A DNA stretch of 64,000 nucleotides from Vibrio tapetis subsp. quintayensis. GTDB lineage: Bacteria > Pseudomonadota > Gammaproteobacteria > Enterobacterales > Vibrionaceae. Under the pieces are notes generated by a model. That model saw only the letters and a program-made list of their open reading frames with translations. It did not search any database and was not told the DNA's origin. The stretch spans positions 124,001 through 188,000 of the forward strand of contig NZ_JAUFQV010000026.1 of NCBI RefSeq assembly GCF_030409945.1, given 5' to 3'. Shown here piece after piece: positions 1-8,441 of this stretch. Positions within the stretch are counted from its first letter, which is position 1. Each line of letters begins with the position of its first letter. A program made the translations under genes and the position numbers.

Positions 1-1084
1 TGTGGGTGGTATCGCTAGTCGACTTATCAATCTCGCAAAGCTCTTAGTTGGCTGGATTCCGGGCTCACTTTTTCACGTTAATATCTTTGCCAATATGATG
101 TTTGGAGCCGTGTCTGGTTCAGCTGTTGCTGCTGCTGCGGCGGTTGGTAAAACGTTAGGGCCTGAATTGGAAAAAGATGGGTACGATAAAAACTTAGCAA
201 CAGCAGTAAACGTTGCATCCTGCCCAGCTGGCTTATTGATACCACCGAGTAATTCATTGATCGTATTTTCAGTTGTATCGGGTGGAACATCCGTTGCTGC
301 ACTGTTTATCGCCGGTTATGTACCGGGTATTTTAATGGGTTTAAGCTGTATGGTTGTCGCCTATTTTATCGCCAAAAAGAAGGGCTATAAAACAAGTGCG
401 AATGACGGCTTCACAGTTAAAGATGTACTGAACATTGTTTGGCAAGCAACGCCGAGCTTAGGGCTTATTTTTGTTGTTATTGGTGGCATTATTGGTGGTG
501 TATTCACGGCAACGGAGGGGGCTTGTATAGCGGTTCTTTATTCTTTTTTGCTGTCACTTTGTTACCGAACACTTAAGTGGTCCCACTTTCCACTCATTTG
601 TAAAGAGACGGTTCAGGTCACCGGTATCATGCTGTTCTTGATTGGTGCTTCAACCATCATGTCATGGGCAATGGCGTTTACTGGTCTACCAACGATGATC
701 AGTGACTGGATGCTGTCTATTTCCGATAATCCTATTATCATCTTTATTTTGATGAACCTGATTTTGCTGATTATTGGTATGTTTATGGACCTTACGCCTG
801 CCGTATTGATCTTTACACCTATTTTTATGCCGATTGCTGAGCATTTAGGTATGCACCCAGTTCACTTTGCAATGATGATTATATTCAACTTATGTATTGG
901 TATTGCAACGCCACCAGTGGGTACCGCATTATTCGTCGGTTGTAGTGTCAGCGGCTCCAAAATTGAAAATGTGATAAGAAGTATTATGCCGTTTTGCGCC
1001 GTACTTATCGTCACATTATTGGCAATCACCTTTATCCCTGAAATTAGCTTATTTTTACCACGAATGTTTGGATTGATTCAGTAA
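1..1084 (+). CDS. TRAP transporter large permease (DctM type), 5' end outside the window
   Basis: This is the C-terminal 360 or so residues of a TRAP transporter large (12-TM) membrane subunit, which uses an ion gradient to import a carboxylate-type solute delivered by a periplasmic binding protein. What is visible: successive hydrophobic segments, the family-typical Gly/Ala-rich stretch GAVSGSAVAAAAAVG, and the IPPSNSLIVFSVVSGGTS and IATPPVGTALFVG repeats that mark the two halves of DctM proteins. Family members are about 425-430 residues, so roughly 65-70 residues lie upstream. The GTG at base 2 is only the first in-frame start-like codon in the window and is not the real start. The substrate cannot be told without the binding protein. 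A terminator follows directly. Confidence 0.9.
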   Translation, partial: VGGIASRLINLAKLLVGWIPGSLFHVNIFANMMFGAVSGSAVAAAAAVGKTLGPELEKDGYDKNLATAVNVASCPAGLLIPPSNSLIVFSVVSGGTSVAALFIAGYVPGILMGLSCMVVAYFIAKKKGYKTSANDGFTVKDVLNIVWQATPSLGLIFVVIGGIIGGVFTATEGACIAVLYSFLLSLCYRTLKWSHFPLICKETVQVTGIMLFLIGASTIMSWAMAFTGLPTMISDWMLSISDNPIIIFILMNLILLIIGMFMDLTPAVLIFTPIFMPIAEHLGMHPVHFAMMIIFNLCIGIATPPVGTALFVGCSVSGSKIENVIRSIMPFCAVLIVTLLAITFIPEISLFLPRMFGLIQ

Positions 1085-1111
1085 GTAATTCATCCAAAAA
1101 TGCATATTATT

Positions 1112-1148
1112 AAGAGGCTTTACTTTCATTCGAGTAAAGCCTCTTTTG
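1112..1148 (+). terminator. Rho-independent terminator after the TRAP permease
   Basis: A perfect 13-bp stem (1112-1124 with 1133-1145, AAGAGGCTTTACT against its complement) around an 8-nt loop, followed by a short T-run. It begins 27 bases after the permease stop codon. Confidence 0.85.
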
Positions 1149-1436
1149 TATACCCAAGCTTATCAAGATGCTATTGGCAAGTTATTTGAACTGAAATTGG
1201 CGGACCAATAAAGCAATGGCACTCAACATACCCGGGACTTGTACAAAGTTTTCGGATTGAGAGCTAGGCCGTGACGAGATTGATTCCATTGATAAATAGC
1301 ATTAAACACAGACGCGAATTCGTAAGAGCAAGGTGTTCCGAGCGAGAAGAGGTAAAAATAAAGAGAGTGGTAGGTAATTACGCCATAACGCGAAGCACGT
1401 AGTGGGAAGCAAATTGTAGTGACAAAAAACTAGTCC

Positions 1437-1634
1437 TTAGTGGTTTTGACGGGCACGGTAGAAATACATAATCGTATTATGAGTAATGCGATACAGCCAA
1501 TTCTGAAGTTTGTCTTTTGATTCAAGTTGTGCAATCTTTTGGTCGGCTTTGATATTGACGTCCTGCAAAATATCATCCGCTAAGCGAATGCTCGGGCGGT
1601 GTTTGTTGGCTAATTCTACGGCGTTATCGGCTTC
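1437..1634 (-). pseudogene. Remnant of an ECF/sigma-70-family sigma factor (SigZ-like)
   Basis: About 65 codons are open on the minus strand and end at a TAA (1437-1439). They read ...LADDILQDVNIKADQKI... and ...LQNWLYRITHNTIMYFYRARQ, the region-2 pattern (DADDVLQDVF..., SWLYQITRNTIIDYYR) of SigZ-like ECF sigma factors. The region-4 DNA-binding half is missing, an in-frame TGA sits directly 5' of the fragment, and the next bases look like unrelated sequence. It is therefore a decayed gene piece. The remaining 1149-1436 and 1635-1744 hold no gene I can support. Confidence 0.6.
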
Positions 1635-1744
1635 TCATGTAGACTCCTACACATCAAAGCCTCTGTCTTATATGCAATTTAAAAAATCTAGTCAGTAGCT
1701 GATCAAAAAAGGCCAGCATCATGAATGCTAGCCTGAGTTTAGAT

Positions 1745-3799
1745 TTAGAAATCTAGCTGTACTGACAAACCTACAGTACGATCTCTTTGCAGAAGCGGTG
1801 ACTCACTGTAAACAGTGCCGCGCGCTTCATAGAGTATGACCTTATTGGAGTCGAGCAGGTTGTTGGCAAATAGCGTGGCGCGTCCGTAGTCGAATACATA
1901 ACCAATCGATGCATTTACCGTGGTATAAGCAGGTATCTTACCTTCTTCGATATTGTCAGTGGTTGAGTAGTAGTCGCCAACATACTGAACATTACCATTG
2001 AACTCAAAGTTACCTAGCCAGTAGTTTAAGCCAGTTGCACCAGTAAAGGCTGGTGCACGAGCAAACTCTTTACCGTCATAGATGTGCTGGGTCGTATCGT
2101 TAATTTTCGTTTTCAATAACCCCATATTGGCGAATATACTGAGGTCTTCTGTTGCGAACCAATCCATAGTTGCCTCTGCGCCATACGATTTAGCACTCTC
2201 TATGTTTGAAATGGTGGAGCCAGTAAGCTGCTGCAGATCTTTATAGTCGTTATAGAATACGTTTGTTGTAAGCTGCATTCTTTGATTCATCAAGCGGTGG
2301 CGGGTAAAGAACTCATAGTTCCAAACTGACTCTTCATCAAAGGTATAAACCGTTGGAGGCCTGGTGGTAAAGCTAACCCCGGCACCGCCAGAGCTAAATC
2401 CTTTCGCTGCACTTACGCCAAAGGTGTTATTTTCGTCTGAGCTCCACGCTAAGGCTAGCTTAGGTAAAAAATTGTTGTAGGTTTTATCTAGCTCTAGTGC
2501 AAATGGCCCTGTGCCACCCTGTCTAAAGCGTTTTTCACTTTCATAGCGTCCGACCGCTGTCAGCACCAACTTTGAGCTTAGGTTATAAATAGCTTGCAGG
2601 TAAACAGACTGAGTCTTAGTTTGATCTTCGTAGCTACCCATACCATTAATAGAGTCATCTTGGCTATTACTGAAATATCGTGCTCCAACGAGAAGGTCCA
2701 GTTGCTCAGAATCAGTCCGATACCTAAGCGACGGCTCGATATGGTATTCCTTCCCTTGGATATCGGCAGCAAATCTCTCACCTTTTGGAACAATACGCTC
2801 AATTTCAAAGTCGGTGTAGTTGGTGTTAAATGTTAGCTCGATATTGGATGTCGCATCGTAATTTAGATCCCATACATAGCTATTGGATTTTCCTTCAAAT
2901 ACTGGCCGCGTTGAAGGAAATGCAGCATTTGGTGAATCATCAGGTTCATATTCCCCTTGTGGGGAACGGATGTTATTTCGTGAAATGGTGAGAGTTGAAG
3001 AAAGTTCTGGGATCTTGCTTGGCTCTACCAGTAGTTTCGCTCGAATGACATTCGACTCAATTTCTTTTGAGTTTCCTGCCGGGTCGTAACTAACCAGTGC
3101 TACGGCACTTTCTTTATACTGTCGATCGGCACTGATACGTAGCGCTACTTGGTCATCCACAAGAACATCATTATATACAAGAGCGGTTTGTTGGTAGCCA
3201 TGATTTCCCAAGCCACCTTTAGCTGAAAACTGACGCTCAAAAACAGGGTCGTTGGATACCAATACCACAGTTCCTGCAATGGAGTTTCGACCTTGGATAT
3301 AGCTTTGCGGGCCAAGATAAACCTCTGCTTGCTGCATATCCCACATTGAGCTTGTACCATAGGCGAGTTCATTATAGGAGAGTGTGCGCCCATCTAAAGA
3401 GACATTTAGTCTTGGTTTAGCTCCAGAAATAAAGGCCGCTGCGCCAACTCCCGGACCAGAACCATCTACCCCTCGTATTGTAGCAACCTGATTACCATAG
3501 CCAGTATCGACAATGTTTGGGCTCATTCTCAGCAGATCTTGAGTTGAGTTAATGCCCTTTTCCTGCATTGAGTCTTGGTCATAAACCACAACACTTGCGC
3601 TGGTTTCTTGGAGCGAACGTTCGGATTTGTCACCGTATACCACTAGAGTAGGTACTGTTCCATCTTTGGTCTCTTCAGCGGCAACAGCAAGGTTAGTCTG
3701 TATGCCAAAACAGGCAACGGCAATTGATGCTGCGAGGGCGCTGAGATGGTGTCTGTTTGGCTGGCTTTTCGTTAAGCGCTCCATGCGCAATAATTTCAT
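1745..3799 (-). CDS. TonB-dependent outer membrane siderophore receptor
   Basis: Outer-membrane gated beta-barrel of 684 residues that imports a ferric siderophore using TonB/ExbBD energy. A leader (about residues 1-40, ending NLAVAAEE) is followed by a TonB-box-like TLVVYG (51-56), a plug domain (about 60-180, with DLLRMSPNIV and the IRGVDG turn), and a barrel ending in a C-terminal Phe (SVQLDF), as outer-membrane proteins do. The start is supported by AGGAG 9 bases upstream; an internal Met at residue 6 is the alternative. The ABC importer operon next door and a Fur-like box at 4057-4071 indicate iron-repressed siderophore uptake. The 5' leader would be about 240 nt and holds a 4-copy 9-bp tandem repeat. 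The cognate siderophore is not identifiable from sequence alone. Confidence 0.9.
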   Translation of the reverse strand: MKLLRMERLTKSQPNRHHLSALAASIAVACFGIQTNLAVAAEETKDGTVPTLVVYGDKSERSLQETSASVVVYDQDSMQEKGINSTQDLLRMSPNIVDTGYGNQVATIRGVDGSGPGVGAAAFISGAKPRLNVSLDGRTLSYNELAYGTSSMWDMQQAEVYLGPQSYIQGRNSIAGTVVLVSNDPVFERQFSAKGGLGNHGYQQTALVYNDVLVDDQVALRISADRQYKESAVALVSYDPAGNSKEIESNVIRAKLLVEPSKIPELSSTLTISRNNIRSPQGEYEPDDSPNAAFPSTRPVFEGKSNSYVWDLNYDATSNIELTFNTNYTDFEIERIVPKGERFAADIQGKEYHIEPSLRYRTDSEQLDLLVGARYFSNSQDDSINGMGSYEDQTKTQSVYLQAIYNLSSKLVLTAVGRYESEKRFRQGGTGPFALELDKTYNNFLPKLALAWSSDENNTFGVSAAKGFSSGGAGVSFTTRPPTVYTFDEESVWNYEFFTRHRLMNQRMQLTTNVFYNDYKDLQQLTGSTISNIESAKSYGAEATMDWFATEDLSIFANMGLLKTKINDTTQHIYDGKEFARAPAFTGATGLNYWLGNFEFNGNVQYVGDYYSTTDNIEEGKIPAYTTVNASIGYVFDYGRATLFANNLLDSNKVILYEARGTVYSESPLLQRDRTVGLSVQLDF

Positions 3800-3911
3800 T
3801 TGGTCATTCTCCTAGGTTGTTACCAGTCGCCGTATTGCAAGCAGCTATGTCTTGCATTCCCTCTATCTTGAGTTTTGGGTGATACGGCAGTAGCACTGCT
3901 TTATTAATTTT

Positions 3912-3947
3912 CTAACACGTCTAACACGTCTAACACGTCTAACACGT
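3912..3947. repeat. Four perfect tandem copies of CTAACACGT
   Basis: Four exact 9-bp units in a row, 113 bases upstream of the receptor start codon. They lie between the inferred promoter/Fur box (about 4047-4071) and the gene, so they would be transcribed as part of the 5' leader. Tandem units of this kind can change number by slippage. Nothing here shows whether it affects expression. Confidence 0.9.
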
Positions 3948-4046
3948 GACAATAGTCATGATCTATATAGGTGTTCCCCCTGATACGGGCTTTTTTCTGG
4001 TAGGGCATATCCTTGAATCTTATGGCCTAGTTATCGTGTTATATAG

Positions 4047-4071
4047 ATTATATATTTAATAATAGTTATCA
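4047..4071 (-). promoter_or_regulatory. Fur-like box and -10 of the receptor gene
   Basis: Bases 4057-4071 read TAATAATAGTTATCA, which matches the 7-1-7 Fur pattern (TGATAAT-N-ATTATCA) with one mismatch per arm. On the minus strand a perfect TATAAT (4047-4052) lies just downstream, without a good -35, as expected of an activator-dependent promoter. Fur bound here would block transcription of the receptor gene under iron-replete conditions. Confidence 0.65.
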
Positions 4072-4083
4072 TTTACATTGTGT

Positions 4084-4125
4084 ATGTTACTAAGAGTTGT
4101 AGGCTTATACTTCTGAATTTGTGCT
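4084..4125 (-). promoter_or_regulatory. Bipartite element shared with the acylase promoter (copy A)
   Basis: Read on the plus strand: ATGTTACTAAG, 14 variable bases, then ACTTCTGAATTTGTGCT. The same two blocks with the same 14-base gap recur at 10889-10930 (first block 10/11, second 17/17 identical). In both places the element lies 12 or so bases upstream, for minus-strand transcription, of a Fur box. This placement suits an activator site, most simply for the AraC-type regulator encoded at 11023. The rest of 4126-4500 holds no gene I can support and no clear terminator for the ABC operon. Confidence 0.6.
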
Positions 4126-4500
4126 GTTCGAGCAGGCAAGCTAACTGAATTATGGAAAGTCGCTAAGATAGTAAGTTAAGCGGAAGATAGACTGAATATA
4201 GTGCTGAGCTGTTACTATATTATTTAGTTAAAGATCATGGTTTTAATCTTTATTTTTGTTTTGCCATCTGTAGTTTTAATAGCCAAGTATCGAGCAAAGA
4301 TAAATGCTTTGGTAGCCGTTGATCTAGCTAATTCATTCTTAAAAGATAGCTATGCTCTGAGGAGTTTATGAGATGCTCCATCAGGGCATTGTGTTCCCGG
4401 GTATCTAAGCTCGGTTAACATTGATAGCGTCATATTGCTTAATGAAGTGTCCAGTCCTGCTAGTGCAGAACAATTCGAATACTATTTGGTTTAATTCTGC

Positions 4501-5328
4501 TTATACTACATCGGGTATCATGGGCGCTTTGGGTACAATCATTGGAGTGTTTGTAACGGGGTCTTGAATAATTAGGCTGTCTAGGCCGAACACTTGCTTA
4601 ATTAGCGACTCTGTCATGAGTTCTTCAGGGGAGCCCTGTGCGACAACTTTTCCACCGCTTAATACAATCAAATTATCGGCATAGCGACAGGCTTGATTTA
4701 AGTCATGTAATACAGCAACGACAGTATTTCCCCGCTGTTGGTTCAGCTTTTTAAACAGCTCTAATAATTCCAGTTGATGGGATATATCTAGATAGGTAGT
4801 TGGTTCATCAAGCATTAAGATGGGTGCTTGCTGTGCTAGCAACATAGCAATCCATACTCGCTGTCTTTGGCCGCCTGATAGTGCATCCACTGCAAGTTCG
4901 GCAAATTCTTCGACTCGGGTAATGCGCATGGCTTGCTTTACTGCTTGCTCGTCTTTGATACTCCATTGGCTAAACAATCCTTGATGAGCATGGCGGCCTC
5001 GTGCAACTAACTCAGCGACGGTAACCCGTTCCGGCTTAGGAGAACTTTGTGGCAAAAAGCCTAATCGCTTAGCGATATCCTTGCCTGGCATTCGCTGTAT
5101 CTGTTCACCATTAAGGACTACATGCCCCTGTTTTGGCTTAAGTAATCGGCAGAGACTTTTTAATAAGGTCGACTTTCCACAGCCGTTTGGGCCAACAATC
5201 ACGGTGAGCTTCCTATTAGGGATAATAACATCTAGTGCTTCACATATAATCTTAGAGCCATAGCCAAGTGTTAGGTTTTCCGCACCTAGCGATAGATTTT
5301 CAGCAGTTACTGAGTTAAAAATAGTCAT
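4501..5328 (-). CDS. Ferric-siderophore ABC transporter ATPase (FepC-like)
   Basis: Cytoplasmic ATPase of 275 residues that powers import of ferric siderophore through the two permeases encoded upstream. Walker A GPNGCGKST (46-54), Q-loop LPQSS (about 93-97), signature LSGGQRQR (151-158) and Walker B ILMLDEP (171-177) are all intact, and the length is normal for FepC/FhuC/CbrD-type proteins. It is the last gene of the minus-strand acylase-binding protein-permease-permease-ATPase operon, 14 bases after the preceding stop. No hairpin terminator is obvious downstream. Confidence 0.93.
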   Translation of the reverse strand: MTIFNSVTAENLSLGAENLTLGYGSKIICEALDVIIPNRKLTVIVGPNGCGKSTLLKSLCRLLKPKQGHVVLNGEQIQRMPGKDIAKRLGFLPQSSPKPERVTVAELVARGRHAHQGLFSQWSIKDEQAVKQAMRITRVEEFAELAVDALSGGQRQRVWIAMLLAQQAPILMLDEPTTYLDISHQLELLELFKKLNQQRGNTVVAVLHDLNQACRYADNLIVLSGGKVVAQGSPEELMTESLIKQVFGLDSLIIQDPVTNTPMIVPKAPMIPDVV

Positions 5329-5342
5329 AATATATTACTTAG

Positions 5343-6401
5343 TTAACGAGCTCTGATTAGGAGCCAAAGCAGATAAAATCCACCAATAATCCCGCACACT
5401 CTTCCTATTGGTAAGTTGATATCCGATGGTATCAATTGAGTGATCAGATCAGCGATAAGCAGTATCAATGCTCCCATCAGGGCGGAAGAAACAAATGGCA
5501 GGTTAGCGGTGTTTCTCAATCGAAGCGCCAATTGTGGTGCAGCCAAGGCGATAAAGGCGATAGGCCCAGTTGATGCTGTTGCTAGTGCAGCAAGTGATAC
5601 ACCCAGTAAAGTCATGATCAAGCGTAACTTTAGTACCCGTATGCCAATTGAACGAGCGCGTAACTCGCCTAACTCTAAGCCTACTATTTCCGCTGAAAAT
5701 AGCTTTGTTATCGGCAACAATAGTACGACTCCGGCTAACACGGGTAGCGCATGATCCCAAGTTCTGGCATGGAGCGAACCGGCTAGCCATAGGTTGGCGG
5801 AGATAGCACTATCTATCTCCCCTTTGACCAGCAGAAGGCCATTAAATGCACTTAGCATTGCCCCAACGCCTATTCCGGTTAGTACCATTTTTTGACGCTT
5901 GATGGTGCCACCTTGGTAGGATAATGTCAGAACTACCGCAGCCGTTGCGAGTCCGCCGACAATTGCCCCAAGAGCTACCTGAATAGAGTCACCGGCAAAG
6001 TAGATGATCTGAATCAGTGCGCCAGTTGCGGCCCCAGAGGTAAAACCAATAATATCGGGAGAACCTAAGGGATTACGAGAAATCGACTGAAAGATTGAAC
6101 CTGCGATCCCAAGAGCAGCACCGGCAAATACAGCGGTAATAACTCTCGGTAAACGGATGTCCCATAGGATTTTAGCTGGAAAAGCAGATTCGGCATTTTC
6201 CGGAGTAATCAATATCTCGATAACTTGGGCAATAGTAAGGGGTAATTTACCAACGCTTAATGCAAATAAAATCAAAGCGCACAGAGCGAGTAACATTGCT
6301 CCTGCAATCGACACATTCTTAATATTTACTACAATAGAGGCTGACTTGTAGCGCAGGGCGTACATTTGTCGAGAAGTAAGCACTTTTGTAACAGTAAACA
6401 C
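5343..6401 (-). CDS. Ferric-siderophore ABC permease (FecCD family, FepG-like)
   Basis: Inner-membrane permease of 352 residues, one of the two channel halves of the importer. It has the FecCD-family features: about nine to ten hydrophobic segments, the RLPRV motif early (IRLPRVITAVFAGAALGIAG), ISRNPLGSPDIIG and, near the end, GPIAFIALAAPQLALRL. It starts one base after the previous permease's stop codon, so the two are likely translationally coupled. The N-terminus has about 30 residues before the first membrane segment, so a later Met (for example MLLALCALILF) cannot be excluded. Confidence 0.92.
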   Translation of the reverse strand: MFTVTKVLTSRQMYALRYKSASIVVNIKNVSIAGAMLLALCALILFALSVGKLPLTIAQVIEILITPENAESAFPAKILWDIRLPRVITAVFAGAALGIAGSIFQSISRNPLGSPDIIGFTSGAATGALIQIIYFAGDSIQVALGAIVGGLATAAVVLTLSYQGGTIKRQKMVLTGIGVGAMLSAFNGLLLVKGEIDSAISANLWLAGSLHARTWDHALPVLAGVVLLLPITKLFSAEIVGLELGELRARSIGIRVLKLRLIMTLLGVSLAALATASTGPIAFIALAAPQLALRLRNTANLPFVSSALMGALILLIADLITQLIPSDINLPIGRVCGIIGGFYLLWLLIRAR

Positions 6402-6402
6402 A

Positions 6403-7446
6403 CTAACGCCTAATTAAAAATAGAAAAAAAGGTCCGCCAATTAATGCCACCATAATACCGGCACTAATTTCATCGGGATGGCCAACAATACGACCTAATA
6501 TATCCGCGCAAAGCAATAATAATGCTGAAATCAGCATAGATGCCGGCAGCAGCTTTTTATGGTCAGTCCCTACAATTAGCTTGGTAATATGAGGTGCGGT
6601 CAAGCCAAGAAAGCTAATTGGGCCAGCAGCAGCAGTTGCACTACCAGCTAATATAGTCACCACTATGCACGAACCTGCCCAAACCAGTTTAGGGTTAACT
6701 CCCAGTGTTAGCCCTTTTTCATAGCCTAATACAATCGAATCTAGTGGTTTTGCTAGAGCTAATGACAACAACAGTCCAATTGCGATTAATATAGTCACCG
6801 GATAGAGCACGTCATAACCGCGCCCCTGCAGTGAGCCGACTGACCAGTGGCGATACTGGTGAAATACTTCTTGGTGACTATTAATGGTGATTAGGCTAGT
6901 GATCGCCAGCAACATAATAGTTAATGCGGTGCCAGATAATACGACTCGGACCGTATCAACCTTCCTTCCCCTTCCAGCAAAGAGGTAAACCATAAAGCCC
7001 GCCAATGCAGCGCCTAATAGCCCTAACCACATATAACTTGCAAGGCTTGTCATGCCAAATATGGCAATACCTAAAACTATCATGACCATTGCACCTGCAT
7101 TGATCCCTAGGATCCCCGGGTCAGATAGAGGATTGCGAGTAAGGGCTTGCATTATGATGCCTGAGACGCCAAGTGCAGCGCCAACAACCACAGCAAGTAG
7201 AGTTCTAGGAATTCGCAAGTGGTGTACAATTAGGTGCTGAGAGTTATGGGCATCAAAGTGAAACAGGGCATCTAGAGTGATTGTTACGGCAATATCCCTA
7301 GATCCAACAAAGATACTGATCAGCATCAAAATTGGTAAACAAACGAGCACGATCACTATAGGGGCGTTTACTTGCCGTTTTTTCTTTTGATCGATTTGAT
7401 GATCTAGCTCGGTCATTGGGTTAACTTTTCCAACACAATCAATCAC
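6403..7446 (-). CDS. Ferric-siderophore ABC permease (FecCD family, FepD-like)
   Basis: Second FecCD-family permease, 347 residues. It shows LRIPRTLLAVVVGAALGVSG, LTRNPLSDPGILGINAGA and, towards the C-terminus, GPISFLGLTAPHITKLIVG, the standard conserved blocks of the family, with membrane segments throughout. Its ATG overlaps the stop of the binding-protein gene by 4 bases (ATGA), a sign of coupled translation. The real start may be MTELDHQIDQ, about 11 residues further in. It should pair with the FepG-like subunit and the FepC-like ATPase. Confidence 0.92.
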   Translation of the reverse strand: MIDCVGKVNPMTELDHQIDQKKKRQVNAPIVIVLVCLPILMLISIFVGSRDIAVTITLDALFHFDAHNSQHLIVHHLRIPRTLLAVVVGAALGVSGIIMQALTRNPLSDPGILGINAGAMVMIVLGIAIFGMTSLASYMWLGLLGAALAGFMVYLFAGRGRKVDTVRVVLSGTALTIMLLAITSLITINSHQEVFHQYRHWSVGSLQGRGYDVLYPVTILIAIGLLLSLALAKPLDSIVLGYEKGLTLGVNPKLVWAGSCIVVTILAGSATAAAGPISFLGLTAPHITKLIVGTDHKKLLPASMLISALLLLCADILGRIVGHPDEISAGIMVALIGGPFFLFLIRR

Positions 7447-8366
7447 TCGCTTCCAAATCGCCTAAGCATGTTGTTGATGATCTCTTTCGAACTATAGAGA
7501 TCAACTCGGAAGGTATTCTCGCCAAGTCCGTATACTTGGTGGTTCTTTACTGATGGTAGATTTTTTAAAACCTTGTTAGACATTAATCTCTGCGCATGCT
7601 GATCAGAAGCTTCAAGTAAGAAGCTGGTCTCAGCCTTAAGTAGGGTCAACTTTTCATAGTTCACTCGTAAGAAATCACTATGAGAGAGCGGACCGGTGTG
7701 CCAGTTATAATCTGGTGATTCTAGCTGAAACCCCAGAGCACTAAGTAGCAGCGCATGTGCTCCTTCTGGTTTCGCCACCGCATTGGTCACTCCTGCTCCG
7801 TGGTAGCTAATGATATTGACTTTCCCATCTGGCAGATTTAATTGAGCCTTGGTATTAGCAACTAATAAGTCAAACTCAGCTACCGTCTTTTCTACATGTT
7901 TTTCACTGCCCAATGCGTCACCCAGTTGTTTGGCTAGATCCTGCCATGACTGAGTGCTGTAATCGACAATAATGGTCGGAGCAATGGCGCGAAACTCTTT
8001 GATTTGATTAAGCGCTGAGTCGGCGCCAGATTTAGATACCACAATCAGATCTGGTCGATTTAGATATGCAGACTCGAGGTCGACACTGCCTGCCGGCCAG
8101 AGTTTCGCTACCGAGCGTTCATTAGCAACCACCTGCCATTGACCAAAAAACCTGCCAGCAGTATCGGTTGCACTTGCAATTAACGGTGCTTCAATAGCAA
8201 GCAAAGTACCTGTTACTGTTACCGAGGTAGATAGAACCCTAACGGGATTAGTTGGTATGGTTGTCGTACTGCCATCGGCATTAACAAAACTCCTTGGCCA
8301 TGCCAAAGCAGTTGTTGAAGTGGCGGCGGTTAATACAACCACCAGAGCTAGAATAATCTTTTTCAT
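7443..8366 (-). CDS. Periplasmic siderophore-binding protein (FepB/FecB-like)
   Basis: Periplasmic solute-binding protein of 307 residues in the iron-siderophore class III family, which hands ferric siderophore to the permeases. A clear signal peptide (MKKIILALVVVLTAATSTTALA) precedes the two-lobe domain. Visible blocks include RVLSTSVTVTGTLLAIEAPLIA and SAYLNRPDLIVVSK, the usual N-lobe pattern. No lipobox Cys is present, so it is probably soluble. It lies 75 bases after the acylase gene and overlaps the next permease by 4 bases, in one minus-strand operon. Confidence 0.9.
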   Translation of the reverse strand: MKKIILALVVVLTAATSTTALAWPRSFVNADGSTTTIPTNPVRVLSTSVTVTGTLLAIEAPLIASATDTAGRFFGQWQVVANERSVAKLWPAGSVDLESAYLNRPDLIVVSKSGADSALNQIKEFRAIAPTIIVDYSTQSWQDLAKQLGDALGSEKHVEKTVAEFDLLVANTKAQLNLPDGKVNIISYHGAGVTNAVAKPEGAHALLLSALGFQLESPDYNWHTGPLSHSDFLRVNYEKLTLLKAETSFLLEASDQHAQRLMSNKVLKNLPSVKNHQVYGLGENTFRVDLYSSKEIINNMLRRFGSE

Positions 8367-8441
8367 CAGTGATTAAGACTCATGTGAAATATATAACTGT
8401 GGGTACAATGACAAACTAAGTACACGAATTGAAAATGCACG

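Noticed and set aside
1182..1289. A 35-codon minus-strand reading frame starting MESISSRPS and ending RQFQFK
   Set aside because: It reads smoothly, but there is no convincing ribosome site or known family, and it lies in a stretch of decayed sequence. It may be part of a repeated Vibrio intergenic element; a genome-wide BLASTN would tell.
3912..3947. CRISPR-like array
   Set aside because: The units are contiguous 9-mers with no spacers, so it is a simple tandem repeat. The same holds for 56531-56570. No CRISPR array or cas gene was seen in the window.
4126..4500. Possible small peptide or gene remnant downstream of the ABC ATPase gene
   Set aside because: One minus-strand frame stays open for about 38 codons (near 4370-4480), but I recognise no family, and start and codon evidence are lacking.
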